Source: Globodera rostochiensis (Eukaryota > Nematoda > Chromadorea > Rhabditida > Heteroderidae). From it: a DNA stretch of 64,000 bases. The translations under genes and the position numbers were made by a program. Shown here one piece after another: positions 12,429 to 22,452 of the stretch. Numbering within the stretch: position 1 is the first letter of the stretch; every line of letters begins with the position of its first letter. The notes under the pieces are model-generated. The model was not told where the DNA came from and did not search any database. It saw only the letters and a list, made by a program, of their open reading frames with translations. Where the stretch lies: assembly GCA_018350325.1 (NCBI GenBank), contig JAEVLN010000026.1:682001-746000 (forward strand). The letters run 5' to 3'.

Positions 12429-12880
12429 AAATTGTTAAAAAGGATAGGCGAAGTTTTTCATTTATTTCACACAACAGTGGTCGAAAACAAACTTTAAATA
12501 ACAAAACTCGAATATTCTCATTATTTTATCATTGCATCACTGCATTACTTAGTACTAATCCATTTTTTAAAAAAAGGTTGCTTAAAGAATGCAAAAAATT
12601 CCAAAAAGCAAGCAGACATTGTTTAAAAGTACTAATATATAACAAAGAATCATTCAATGGTATTTTTCACCTAATTTGCTTTGGTCAAACCAAAAAACTT
12701 TTTGAAAAGCAAAAATTCACCAAAAATTTGTTGTGGTCAAATTTATGATTCACAGAGTAAATAGTTTAAATAACGTAACAATTTACAGAAAATAACCCAT
12801 CAAATTGTAACCAAAAAAATAAAAATTTTAAAAAATTTGCCAGTTCAAACATTGACCCATTCCACAGAAGATGAGTTTCT

Positions 12881-13268
12881 GTGGGCGTTTCGTAAATCCG
12901 CTACATATGTTTTATGAAATAGTTTTAGACATTATAACTTTATACACCCCGCACTAAATCAGTTAAACCTTATATCAATGGAAAGCTCTAAATAAGTAGA
13001 AAAAGCATTACAGCAAAGTCCAAGTGGTTAAATAAGTTTCAAAAAAATTATAATGTAAAATTGCAAAAAATCGTGGTTTTTCGTAGCTTTCTGATCATAA
13101 CTTTTTAAAACGTTGATTTACTGCTTTGTTTAGTTTTACAAATTGTTTTTACTCATTTAGATCTTTCCAATGTATAAGGCTTAACTGATTTAGTGCGGGG
13201 TGTATAAAGTTATAATGTCTAAAACTAATTCATAAAATATATGTGGCGGGTTTACGAAACGCCCATAG
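12881..13268. mobile_element. Fold-back element with about 110-bp inverted arms
   Basis: The left arm starts GGGCGTTTCGTAAATCCGC and is mirrored near 13240-13268. The arms share TTAGACATTATAACTTTATA and CCCCGCACTAAATCAG. The centre is about 150 bp of AT-rich DNA without an open frame. I could not find a clear target-site duplication. Confidence 0.75.
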
Positions 13269-14253
13269 TGGCGGAATTTACGAAACGACCTAGCACCTAT
13301 CCAACCATTCATAACGATGCAGAATTTAAAACCAATACAAATTTAAATATTGAGAGGACTTGTTTGTAAAGAAACCACTAAGATTTAGTGAAGTTTAGCT
13401 TACCCAAGCAATTGGCAAAATGAAAAACCAAAACTACATTTTAATAGAGAAAATCTGAAATTTGGTAGCGGGGATTTATTCTCAAAAAGGCCGAAATAGG
13501 GATTTATAGAGACTAAAAAGTCGCTCTAATTCAAAAATTTTTCGAAATGAATGCTATTTCTGGGCTTATTATGTCAACCATGTTCGCAAAAAAAAATAGG
13601 GTAAAACCTAAAAATCCGGGCTCTAGTTATGTGTTATGGTACCAATCTGCTCTTGCTGGTGATATTAGATGACCATATGAGAAAAAAGATGCTATTGTAG
13701 CAAACGGTACTTACTACTCGCCCCCCCCCCGCTTTTTCATTAACTTTTGAGAATGTCAGAAAATATAATATGTTCGAAAATTTAGGTTTTTTCGTGATTA
13801 GTACTCTGTAACAATTTTGCAAGCTGCTTAATCGACTAGTTACTTGCTCCAATATTCTTAAAACTTTGAACTTTCGAATAGTACTAAATTTTAGAACTCG
13901 GTTGGCTAAAAACAGAGTTATGGGTTTTTAAAACCGGCGGGGGGGGGGGGGGTGTAGTGTAGCAAATGTCCAAAATTGCGTTCCATTGCTGTATTTGCAT
14001 AACTGCTCTTACCACTGTATTTTTAATTTATTAATTACCAAATTAGTGTGAGGGTAATTTGATGGTTAATTCAATTTTGTAATTTTCTGTGGAGGGGGGG
14101 GGGTGTAATTTTTGAATTTTAAACGGTTAATTTAATTTTTGTGGGGGAGGTGGGGGGACGGTAATTTGATGGTTAATTAAATTTTGTAATTTTTCTTCTA
14201 AAAAATATATACATTTATTCATAGAACAAAGATGGAGAAAAGAAAGCCTTCAA
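13269..14253. other. Intergenic with long poly(G)/poly(C) runs
   Basis: No gene seen. Homopolymer C near 13721-13731 and G near 13937-13952 and 14094-14103 lie in otherwise AT-rich DNA. The segment 14040-14190 repeats words such as GGTAATTTGATGGTTAATT. Confidence 0.6.
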
Positions 14254-17200
14254 TTACATTTCTATTGGTGGTGCATTGAAAAAGGGTTTTCCCGCAATTA
14301 TAATTGGCATTGGACTTCCAGAGGAAATGAACGCCTGAAGTTTGGCCGAGTCGGGCAACCCGGACGCAATTTTGTTCATTGCATCCAACAGCTTATCCTT
14401 AAATAAGTTCTTGCAAATAAATATTAAAATTTTTAAAATAGAAAACCATTATATTTGAAAATTTATTAATACCGTTTCTTGGAAAATTTTAAACCCAATT
14501 TGAGTGTTTTTGCCATAAGTAAAAACGAGTGCACGTGTTATTAAGATATTAATTAATGAATGTTTTTGACACGTACGTTGGACAAAAGGCCACCGGCAAA
14601 TTGTCGGCTCGAATAATATGTTAAACCAAAAAGATTTGCAAAAATATTTTCCTTTAGTGACATTTCGTCCGATTTTCCTTGAGTGACATTCGTCCAATTT
14701 TCCTTTAGTGACATTTCGTCTGATTTTCCTTTAGTAATTTCGTCCAATTTTCCTTTAGTGACATTTCGTCCGATTTTCCTTTAGTGACATTCGTCAAATT
14801 TTCCTTTAGTGACATTTCGTCCAATTTTCCTTTAGTGACATTTCGTCCGATTTTCCTTTAGTGACATTCGTCAAATTTTCCTTTAGTGACATTTCGTCCA
14901 ATTTTCCTTTAGTGACATTTCGTCCGATTTTCCTTTAGTGACATTCGTCAAATTTTCCTTTAGTGACATTTCACCCAATTTTCCTTTAATAACATGTTGT
15001 CCAAATTTTCATTAAGTGACATTTTGCAATTAGGTACGGTGTTCATTAAATTCAATTCATTGGTTTGGCAATGTTTACCTGATATTCACTGATCAGGGCA
15101 CGATCCTTTCGTGTCTCCTTCAGCTCCATTGAATATTGAACCAACTCCAGTGTGGCCATGAAAATTTGCTTCTGCATGCTGTTCATCATTTTTTGACCGT
15201 CATTTCCATTACAATGTTGAGCTTTGGCATTTTATTTTTAGATTTATATTTTGTGTAATTTCAAATTACTTGCCAACGGCGCAAAATTCGTCAAAACATT
15301 TGCCATCCCTACCAATTCGTTGGTGGAAACCGATTTTTGTGCACATTCAATATGCTTGATCAGGCACTTAATTAATTAATTTAACAATCTCAGGACTGAA
15401 GAATTTGAAATTCAATTCTTTGAACAAATAAATAATTTTTATTGCTAAACTTTTTTATTTTTAAAACAATAAATTTTATACACATATGTAAGTTATGAAA
15501 TTTTTTTAAAATTAAAATATTTGAATTTGTACATAATTTTACCTGCAAAAAAATTTCTATTTTAACTTCACTGCATCCAGCAAAAATGGAAAAGAAAAAT
15601 GTTGTCGCAAATTCGTTTGGCGAATTCCAATTGTCCGTCATTGTAAAATATTTTAGAATTGCTCCGATTACAAAACTAAAAAAAATTTGATAGTTATTAT
15701 TGTTTTTTTTTAAATTATTATAATATTAATGAATGCCGTAAATTTAATTTAATTTTGTCTAATAGCAAAAATAAAATATATTTTTATTAATAAATAAATA
15801 AAATATGAAATACTTCAATTGCCCATTCTTCACTCTCGACTTTTCAATCAAATCGCGCACAAAATCCACATACAATGAGCCGAAATCAATTTGGGAATCG
15901 ACGATTGATAAAATTTCCTCATTTGCCTCAACATCACCATTATCTTCTGAATTTTAAAATTTGATTATTTTTGTGATACCATTTCAAATTTATTTATATT
16001 TTTTGAATAAAATTGAATTAATTGAATTAATTTACTTGGTTCTTCCAACAATTCAGACAAAAAAGATAAAATAATTTTTGTCAACATTTCTGCGCCCCAT
16101 TGACTGTTGCTGCTTTTCGGGATAAGTTGTAATGCGTTGAAGCTTACGGCTTAATGAATGAATATATCTTTTTAAAAAATCATAACAAAATTATTTTTGC
16201 AGTTTTTAAAAAGTTCAATCACACTTTAAAACCGGAACCAAAAAAATCAAGCATTTCAAGTCAATATCAATCAAAAACGGCACCACCTTTGATTGCATTG
16301 AATCCGCCCAATCGGCGCATGTCGGCATTCGCCGGTGCCATAATACACATGAATTTGGGTGTCAACTGATTGTACATCTGGCACATGCTTTCAGCCTCGC
16401 GGTGCAGGTCGGCATGACGCACAAACAGGTTGATGCCCATTGTTTCCAGACGATAGTGCGGCTCATCACCATCCGCGCACACCTTTGCAAAATTGGGCAT
16501 TTCATTCGAATTTATGGGATTGCCATTTTATTCTATTTTAAGATAGCGGCAGAACAAAAAAAATTGAATTAAAAAATAATTTTGGCGTGTATTAACAACA
16601 ACAACAAACGGTGTACAGATCGAATCCAGACCGGCGGCTATAACTTGCTTAAATCTTATAAAATGTTATTATTATGCTAAGCCTTTACGATTGGACAACT
16701 TCAAGCAAGTTATAGCACACCAGTTTAAAAAAGCCCGATTTTTAAGGTTTCTGGCAAAAACTTTGATACTTGTCTAAGCGTAAAGGCTTAGCTTAATTCG
16801 TCAAGCGCTTTTGAAAAACATTAAAAATGTTCCAAATCGGTTACAGTTGAAGCAAGTTTTTTGCGCCGAACCGGTTTGGTTCGGTTTGTTAGCCAAAAAC
16901 AAATTAAAAATTTGAAAAATCTAATTAAATTTACGCACTAAATGTTTGACCATCTGTAGACAGTTGTCTACCAGTACGGTCCAGCTCGGAGCACGGCGAC
17001 AACTCTCCAGCAGCAAGTCTATGATGTTGACGGCGACCTGTGAGGGTGCAATTCCAAAACTAAGTTATTTGAATTTTTAAAGAAAATAAAATAAACAAAA
17101 TTTGCGAAATTTTAATTCGATAATTTTGGGTTGAAGTTTGCTTGGTGTATAAAGTTTGACTAAAAAAATTGTCCCTTGCTCATCAAATATTAATTAGGTA

Positions 17201-17497
17201 CCTCAACTCTTGTGTAGTTTTTCTTGTCAAGGTCTCTTAAATTGAAATTTAAAAATTTTTTTCTTAAAATATTTTCACCATTTTCTACCTGTTCAAATGC
17301 TGGATCAGATATGCACCGATTCCACTGATTTCTTCCGGATGGGCGCCCGAATATTCAATCAATTTGCGCAGCTTTTTGTCTTTTTTCAACGACTCGCTGT
17401 CCTTGTGCTTCTTCGTCCCACTGATGGCATCCGCAATGCCGTCCCTGGGCGGGAATGCCGCTTTACGCCAACGCCGACGCGAGAAGCAGGCGCCCAT
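14254..17497 (-). CDS. efr3: EFR3 homologue, plasma-membrane scaffold of PI4-kinase III alpha
   Basis: Ten exons give 433 residues: 17289-17497, 17202-17235, 16939-17037, 16287-16482, 16036-16149, 15814-15946, 15543-15675, 15270-15366, 15079-15221 and 14254-14397. The start MGACFS matches the palmitoylated Cys-containing N-terminus of EFR3. KKLRKLIEYS, IGAYLIQHL, VAVNIIDLLLES and the region through NLFVRHADL and FNAIKG align with the N-terminal helical repeats of the family. EFR3 anchors the PI4KA-TTC7-FAM126 complex at the plasma membrane. A 34-bp microexon (17202-17235) is needed to keep frame and supplies the RDLDKKNYTRVE segment. The product is about half the length of vertebrate EFR3 (about 820), so the C-terminal half is missing, diverged or unrecognised. 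The 5' end lies in an inverted repeat. Confidence 0.85.
14640..15005. repeat. 25-26 bp minisatellite in the last EFR3 intron
   Basis: About 14 units of TTTTCCTTTAGTGACATTTC followed by GTCCGA or GTCAAA variants. A three-unit higher-order pattern (CCGA, TCAAA, CCAA) repeats between 14750 and 14970. It lies between the exons at 14397 and 15079. Confidence 0.9.
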
Positions 17498-17509
17498 CCC
17501 CGGTTCTAA

Positions 17510-17826
17510 TATGCCGAACTCTAAAAACAATTGCCTGATCATCAGATCCATTAAAAATGCCCAAAATTTATATTAATGTGCCAAACTCTAAAAACAATTG
17601 TCTGGTCATCAGATTCATTAAAAATGCCCAAAATTTACCGAACTCTAAAAAACAATTGCCTGATCATCAGATCCATTAAAAAATGCCCATAATTTATGTA
17701 TTAATGTGCCAAACTCTAAAAACAATTGTCTGGTCATCAGATTCATTAAAAATGCCCAAAATTTACCGAACTCTAAAAACAATTGCCTGGTCATCAGATC
17801 CATTAAAAAATGCCTATAATTTATGT
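17510..17826. repeat. Tandem repeat of about 58-68 bp upstream of EFR3
   Basis: Five units begin with AACTCTAAAAACAATTG and contain ATCAGATCCATTAAAAA and GCCCAAAATTTA. Odd and even units differ (CCTGATCATC against TCTGGTCATC), giving a two-unit period. It lies just upstream of the EFR3 ATG and is mirrored at about 21384-21700. Confidence 0.9.
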
Positions 17827-17839
17827 TTAACCGAAGAAT

Positions 17840-18002
17840 TTAGGGATCGAGAAAGGCTGCATTTTGTCGTAAAATCTCGAATATACCACTAAAAATGGTC
17901 AATCTGTTCACTTTGTGCCCAATCAAACCATTAAAGGTTCTGGGTTGGACCTTAATGTTGGCACATACCTCTCGATAAATTCGGGCGAGATCCTTTCTCG
18001 TT
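17840..18002 (-). pseudogene. Exon-like fragment of an unknown gene (left copy)
   Basis: After an acceptor TTTCAG the frame starts VTRKDL and stays open for 54 codons to a TAA at 17840. A diverged copy at 23917-24029 reads a different, more protein-like frame after VTRKDLA (EFIERYVPTL). The two copies differ by single-base gaps, so at least one is broken. I do not recognise the product. An identical mirror copy is at 21207-21370. Confidence 0.4.
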
Positions 18003-18274
18003 ACTGAAAATCTAATTAAAATAATATTTAAATTTGGAAAAATAAAACGTTTAATTTTTTCACCAAAGTTCGTTATATTAAGAAATTTATTCTAAAACTG
18101 TGTGAATTCAAATATCGCTAATGGTGCCTAAAATTATTTAAATGTTTTTGTACCATTTAGGTGTATTTAATATTCATTTTGTGTAAAAATACAAAATATT
18201 AAAAATTCTAATAATTTAAAACAAAGTACGATTTTAAATAAATATACTCTGTTCAAAAACGAAAAAGTACGATT

Positions 18275-18559
18275 TTACAAAAAGGAAAAAAGTACGATTT
18301 TGGGATGGTTGGAATAAACAATGTTCGTCTCCCTTCCGGCGAAAAAATCCTTAACACCCCTGCCATCAACACACATTGTTCGTCGTTTTGCCCCTCGGGG
18401 GTCAGGCACACTCTTTAAATACTTTTCAGTCAATTCCATCACAAATTCATTTTTCCATTCTTGCCATGAAAAAGGTGCCAAAAAGAGGCAAGGGCAACAA
18501 GTGCCGTTTTGTGTCACAATGGCATATCTTTTGGCAACGGAAATTGGAGTGTTTGTCAA
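18275..18559 (-). CDS. Unassigned open frame in the left arm (hypothetical)
   Basis: A 94-codon frame with segments LTEKYLKSVPDPRGAKR and FFAGRETNIVYS. The only start near the 5' end is TTG and no clear acceptor precedes it. The opposite strand is also open, so coding status is uncertain. The mirror copy lies at 20651-20935. It could be an exon of the same unknown gene as 17840-18002. Confidence 0.25.
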   Translation of the reverse strand: MTNTPISVAKRYAIVTQNGTCCPCLFLAPFSWQEWKNEFVMELTEKYLKSVPDPRGAKRRTMCVDGRGVKDFFAGRETNIVYSNHPKIVLFSFL

Positions 18560-19367
18560 AAAAAAATTGAATTAATAAACAAAAAATGCATTTTATTATT
18601 AGACCAATATTATTTATAAATGTTAATTGAAAAGAAAAATGGTATTAGGTAAATGTTTTTTTTTGAAATTTTTTTCTTAACAAAATGTTCAAATTTTCAA
18701 AAAAAAGTTCTGGAGGTTCAGATGTCGGCAACAAAGTGTTTGCAAAAAAATTTCAAAGAATTTGAACATTCAATTTAAAAAAGCAATACTATTTAAAAAA
18801 TATTCTAAATATGCATGAAACCCCCCAAACAAAGAGTAAAAATGTTTGACTTAATAAATGTAATGTCAAAAAAATTTTATTTTATTTTGTTATTATTTTT
18901 CGAAATAATACATAAATTTGAGAATTATTAACAGATTTAAGGTTCTAAATTGACAAAAAATATCGTCTAAAAAGTACAAAAAATTAGTGCTGAAAAATAT
19001 TAATTTCCCAAAACAAATTGTTGGTAAAAATCAGCCTAGCATTTCTTAAAGATGCAAATTTTGAATTTGCATTATTTAGAGATGCATAATGGCTTAGAAA
19101 TTTTTTGATTTTCAAGGGTACACTTTTTCTTTTTTATTGCATTATGCCTAATCCAAATTTCGCCATTTTCACATTTTTAATCCATTTTTTAGGAGGTACT
19201 GTCGAACAACAAAGTTCAAACCCGAATTCGAACAAGCCTAAAATTTTTTTCTATTGGACTAATCTCAACAAATTAGGTGTCCATCGACAGCTTTTGAGGA
19301 AACAAATCCATTTAAAGGTTGAGGAAGTTATTGATCAGACACCTATTTGAGCCCGATCGATTTCGGA

Positions 19368-19470
19368 AAAAGATGGGCTAGGTTAAAACCTAAAAATTGC
19401 AATAAATTTGGTGTTTGATTTTTAAGCAAAGATATTGGCACAAAATCTTTTTGGCACTCATCAGTAGAGC
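19368..19470. repeat. About 100-bp dispersed repeat, second copy at 40678-40780
   Basis: Both copies begin GAAAAAGATGGGCTAGGTTA and end with TTTTTGGCACTCATCAG in the same orientation, with a few indels. This one lies in the spacer of the inverted repeat. Confidence 0.8.
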
Positions 19471-19583
19471 CGAGATTTATATGGACTACAAACTTGAGTT
19501 TATTGTTTTTCAATTAAAATTATTAATTTTTAAACAGAATTCCAATTTTGTAAACAGTTCTAAATGCTTAAAAACCGATTTTT

Positions 19584-20111
19584 TTACCCACAACTATAAA
19601 TTTCATATTTAATTGCTAATTCTTTTTTCCATTTATAAATTTGACTGCGATTGACTCCCAATTTGATTCCAATTTTACGCTCAATCATAAGCCTTTCTGT
19701 TGCTGGAAATTTTCCTTTTTTGTTTACTTCTTCTCTCATCGCATGAAATTTGGAAATAATTTCTCGTTTTTCTTGCTCAGTGAATTCATTTTCATCATTA
19801 ATTCCTTCAATTGTTTCATCATTACTTTGATCAATGCAATCCGGGTCTTCCTGTGTAAGATTTTGATCAGTCGAATCCGAATTATAAGCTTCAACATCCT
19901 GATCTATATTGTCATCATGATCAGCTTGTTCATTTAGTGCATTTTCTCCCGAGTTTAACGGCGATGTCTCCACTTTTATTTGTTGATGGTCATTTTCGTC
20001 CCATCCTTTCCCATATATTTCATCAAAAGTTGGGGGAATTTTCTTTTCATTAACCGTCAAAATTAAATGTAATACATTTAAAAATAGAAATAAAAAAAGC
20101 AAAAAATTCAT
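19584..20111 (-). CDS. Secreted acidic protein with one HTH module (family copy 1)
   Basis: A single-exon frame of 175 residues with its start ATG at 20111. Residues 1-20 form a signal peptide (MNFLLFLFLFLN). Then come FDEIYGKGWDEN, an acidic Asn/Asp-rich linker (KVETSPLNSGEN, DDNIDQDVEAYNSDS), and a C-terminal HTH ending IYKWKKEL preceded by LGVNRSQ. The recognition-helix pattern (G-x-S/N-x-x-x-Y-x-W-K-K) resembles homeodomain-like or IS3 OrfA HTHs. Copies 2-5 carry further modules; this one stops soon after the first. It lies in the spacer of the 1.83-kb inverted repeat. About 150 bp upstream is shared with copy 3. Function unknown; a secreted, possibly host-directed protein is inference. 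Confidence 0.7.
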   Translation of the reverse strand: MNFLLFLFLFLNVLHLILTVNEKKIPPTFDEIYGKGWDENDHQQIKVETSPLNSGENALNEQADHDDNIDQDVEAYNSDSTDQNLTQEDPDCIDQSNDETIEGINDENEFTEQEKREIISKFHAMREEVNKKGKFPATERLMIERKIGIKLGVNRSQIYKWKKELAIKYEIYSCG

Positions 20112-20650
20112 TCTTGAGTGATTGACTCTGAAAGTATTATTTGGTAAAGAAATTATATAAAATATTTTATTAATTAAATTGTCCAAAATATCAAAACTTC
20201 ATTTGAAATTTAATAGTTTGAAAAAATAAAATCGTTTTTAAACATTTAAAGTGATTTACAAAATCGGAATTCTGTTTAAAATTGTGCATTTTTTATTAAA
20301 TGATTAATATAAAATATTTTTAATTCGCATAATGTATATAAATTGCTTAAATTGTTTTATATTTTTTATTTTACTCTTTGTTTGGGGGGTTTCATGCATA
20401 TTTAGAATATTTTTTAAATAGTATTGCTTTTTTAAATTGAATGTTCAAATTATTTGAAATTTTTTTGCAAACACTTTGTTGCCGACATCTGAACCTCCAG
20501 AACTTTTTTTTGAAAATTTGAACATTTTGTTAAGAAAAAAATTTCAAAAAAAAACATTTACCTAATACCATTTTTCTTTTCAATTAACATTTATAAATAA
20601 TATTGGTCTAATAATAAAATGCATTTTTTGTTTATTAATTCAATTTTTTT

Positions 20651-20935
20651 TTGACAAACACTCCAATTTCCGTTGCCAAAAGATATGCCATTGTGACACA
20701 AAACGGCACTTGTTGCCCTTGCCTCTTTTTGGCACCTTTTTCATGGCAAGAATGGAAAAATGAATTTGTGATGGAATTGACTGAAAAGTATTTAAAGAGT
20801 GTGCCTGACCCCCGAGGGGCAAAACGACGAACAATGTGTGTTGATGGCAGGGGTGTTAAGGATTTTTTCGCCGGAAGGGAGACGAACATTGTTTATTCCA
20901 ACCATCCCAAAATCGTACTTTTTTCCTTTTTGTAA
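20651..20935 (+). CDS. Unassigned open frame in the right arm (hypothetical)
   Basis: Mirror copy of the frame at 18275-18559 with the same translation. The same doubts apply: a TTG start and an open opposite strand. Confidence 0.2.
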   Translation: MTNTPISVAKRYAIVTQNGTCCPCLFLAPFSWQEWKNEFVMELTEKYLKSVPDPRGAKRRTMCVDGRGVKDFFAGRETNIVYSNHPKIVLFSFL

Positions 20936-21206
20936 AATCGTACTTTTTCGTTTTTGAACAGAGTATATTTATTTAAAATCGTACTTTGTTTTAAATTATT
21001 AGAATTTTTAATATTTTGTATTTTTACACAAAATGAATATTAAATACACCTAAATGGTACAAAAACATTTAAATAATTTTAGGCACCATTAGCGATATTT
21101 GAATTCACACAGTTTTAGAATAAATTTCTTAATATAACGAACTTTGGTGAAAAAATTAAACGTTTTATTTTTCCAAATTTAAATATTATTTTAATTAGAT
21201 TTTCAG

Positions 21207-21370
21207 TAACGAGAAAGGATCTCGCCCGAATTTATCGAGAGGTATGTGCCAACATTAAGGTCCAACCCAGAACCTTTAATGGTTTGATTGGGCACAAAGT
21301 GAACAGATTGACCATTTTTAGTGGTATATTCGAGATTTTACGACAAAATGCAGCCTTTCTCGATCCCTAA
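21207..21370 (+). pseudogene. Exon-like fragment of an unknown gene (right copy)
   Basis: Mirror of 17840-18002. It starts after TTTTCAG and stops at TAA 21368-21370. Confidence 0.4.
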
Positions 21371-21712
21371 ATTCTTCGGTTAAACATAAATTATAGGCAT
21401 TTTTTAATGGATCTGATGACCAGGCAATTGTTTTTAGAGTTCGGTAAATTTTGGGCATTTTTAATGAATCTGATGACCAGACAATTGTTTTTAGAGTTTG
21501 GCACATTAATACATAAATTATGGGCATTTTTTAATGGATCTGATGATCAGGCAATTGTTTTTTAGAGTTCGGTAAATTTTGGGCATTTTTAATGAATCTG
21601 ATGACCAGACAATTGTTTTTAGAGTTTGGCACATTAATATAAATTTTGGGCATTTTTAATGGATCTGATGATCAGGCAATTGTTTTTAGAGTTCGGCATA
21701 TTAGAACCGGGG

Positions 21713-22199
21713 ATGGGCGCCTGCTTCTCGCGTCGGCGTTGGCGTAAAGCGGCATTCCCGCCCAGGGACGGCATTGCGGATGCCATCAGTGGGACGAAGA
21801 AGCACAAGGACAGCGAGTCGTTGAAAAAAGACAAAAAGCTGCGCAAATTGATTGAATATTCGGGCGCCCATCCGGAAGAAATCAGTGGAATCGGTGCATA
21901 TCTGATCCAGCATTTGAACAGGTAGAAAATGGTGAAAATATTTTAAGAAAAAAATTTTTAAATTTCAATTTAAGAGACCTTGACAAGAAAAACTACACAA
22001 GAGTTGAGGTACCTAATTAATATTTGATGAGCAAGGGACAATTTTTTTAGTCAAACTTTATACACCAAGCAAACTTCAACCCAAAATTATCGAATTAAAA
22101 TTTCGCAAATTTTGTTTATTTTATTTTCTTTAAAAATTCAAATAACTTAGTTTTGGAATTGCACCCTCACAGGTCGCCGTCAACATCATGGACTTGCTG
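21713..22199 (+). pseudogene. efr3: Truncated duplicate of the EFR3 5' end
   Basis: It has the EFR3 ATG (21713), exon 1 to 21921, the microexon at 21975-22008 and only the first 27 bp of exon 3 (22173-22199), after which a minisatellite begins. Splice sites are intact, so a transcript could encode the palmitoylation motif and about 90 residues before running into repeat-derived codons. It cannot make a full protein. Confidence 0.85.
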
Positions 22200-22450
22200 T
22201 GCCGATAGAGACTTGGCAATGCCGATAGGGGCCCGACGGTGCCAATAGGGACCCGGCAGTGCCGAAAGGGGCCCGGCGGTGCCAATAGGGACCCGGCGGT
22301 GCCGATAGGGACTTGGCAATGCCGATAGGGGCCCGACGGTGCCAATAGGGACCCGGCAGTGCCGAAAGGGGCCCGGCGGTGCCAATAGGGACCCGGCGGT
22401 GCCGATAGGGACCCGGCGGTGCCGATAGGGACCCGATGCCGATATGGGCC
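22200..22450. repeat. 20-bp GC-rich minisatellite (GCCGATAGGGACCCGGC type)
   Basis: About 12 units, for example GTGCCGATAGGGACCCGGCG and GTGCCAATAGGGACCCGGCA. The array is inserted exactly between the broken EFR3 duplicate and the truncated HTH gene. The same unit in reverse orientation forms the array at 55990-56318, just upstream of HTH copy 5. Confidence 0.9.
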
Positions 22451-22452
22451 CG

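Larger units (their letters stand above)
17011..18841. repeat. Left arm of a 1.83-kb inverted repeat
   Basis: Every paired position sums to 39210 with the right arm 20369-22199, so no net indel separates the arms. The rare mismatches include position 18757 (G against T). The arm begins inside EFR3 exon 3, includes the EFR3 start, a tandem repeat and unknown upstream ORFs, and ends after GAGTAAAA. Because the left copy is continuous with intact EFR3, it is the likely source. Confidence 0.95.
20369..22199. repeat. Right arm of the 1.83-kb inverted repeat
   Basis: Mirror of 17011-18841. It ends at GACTTGCTGT, inside what is EFR3 exon 3 in the other arm, and passes directly into a GC-rich minisatellite. 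The derived arm therefore breaks within coding sequence. Confidence 0.95.

Noticed and set aside
18321..18575. 84-codon plus-strand frame starting MFVSLPAKKS, mirrored at 20635-20889
   Set aside because: Open on the opposite strand of another uncertain frame; neither has splice or start support, so I list only one as hypothetical.
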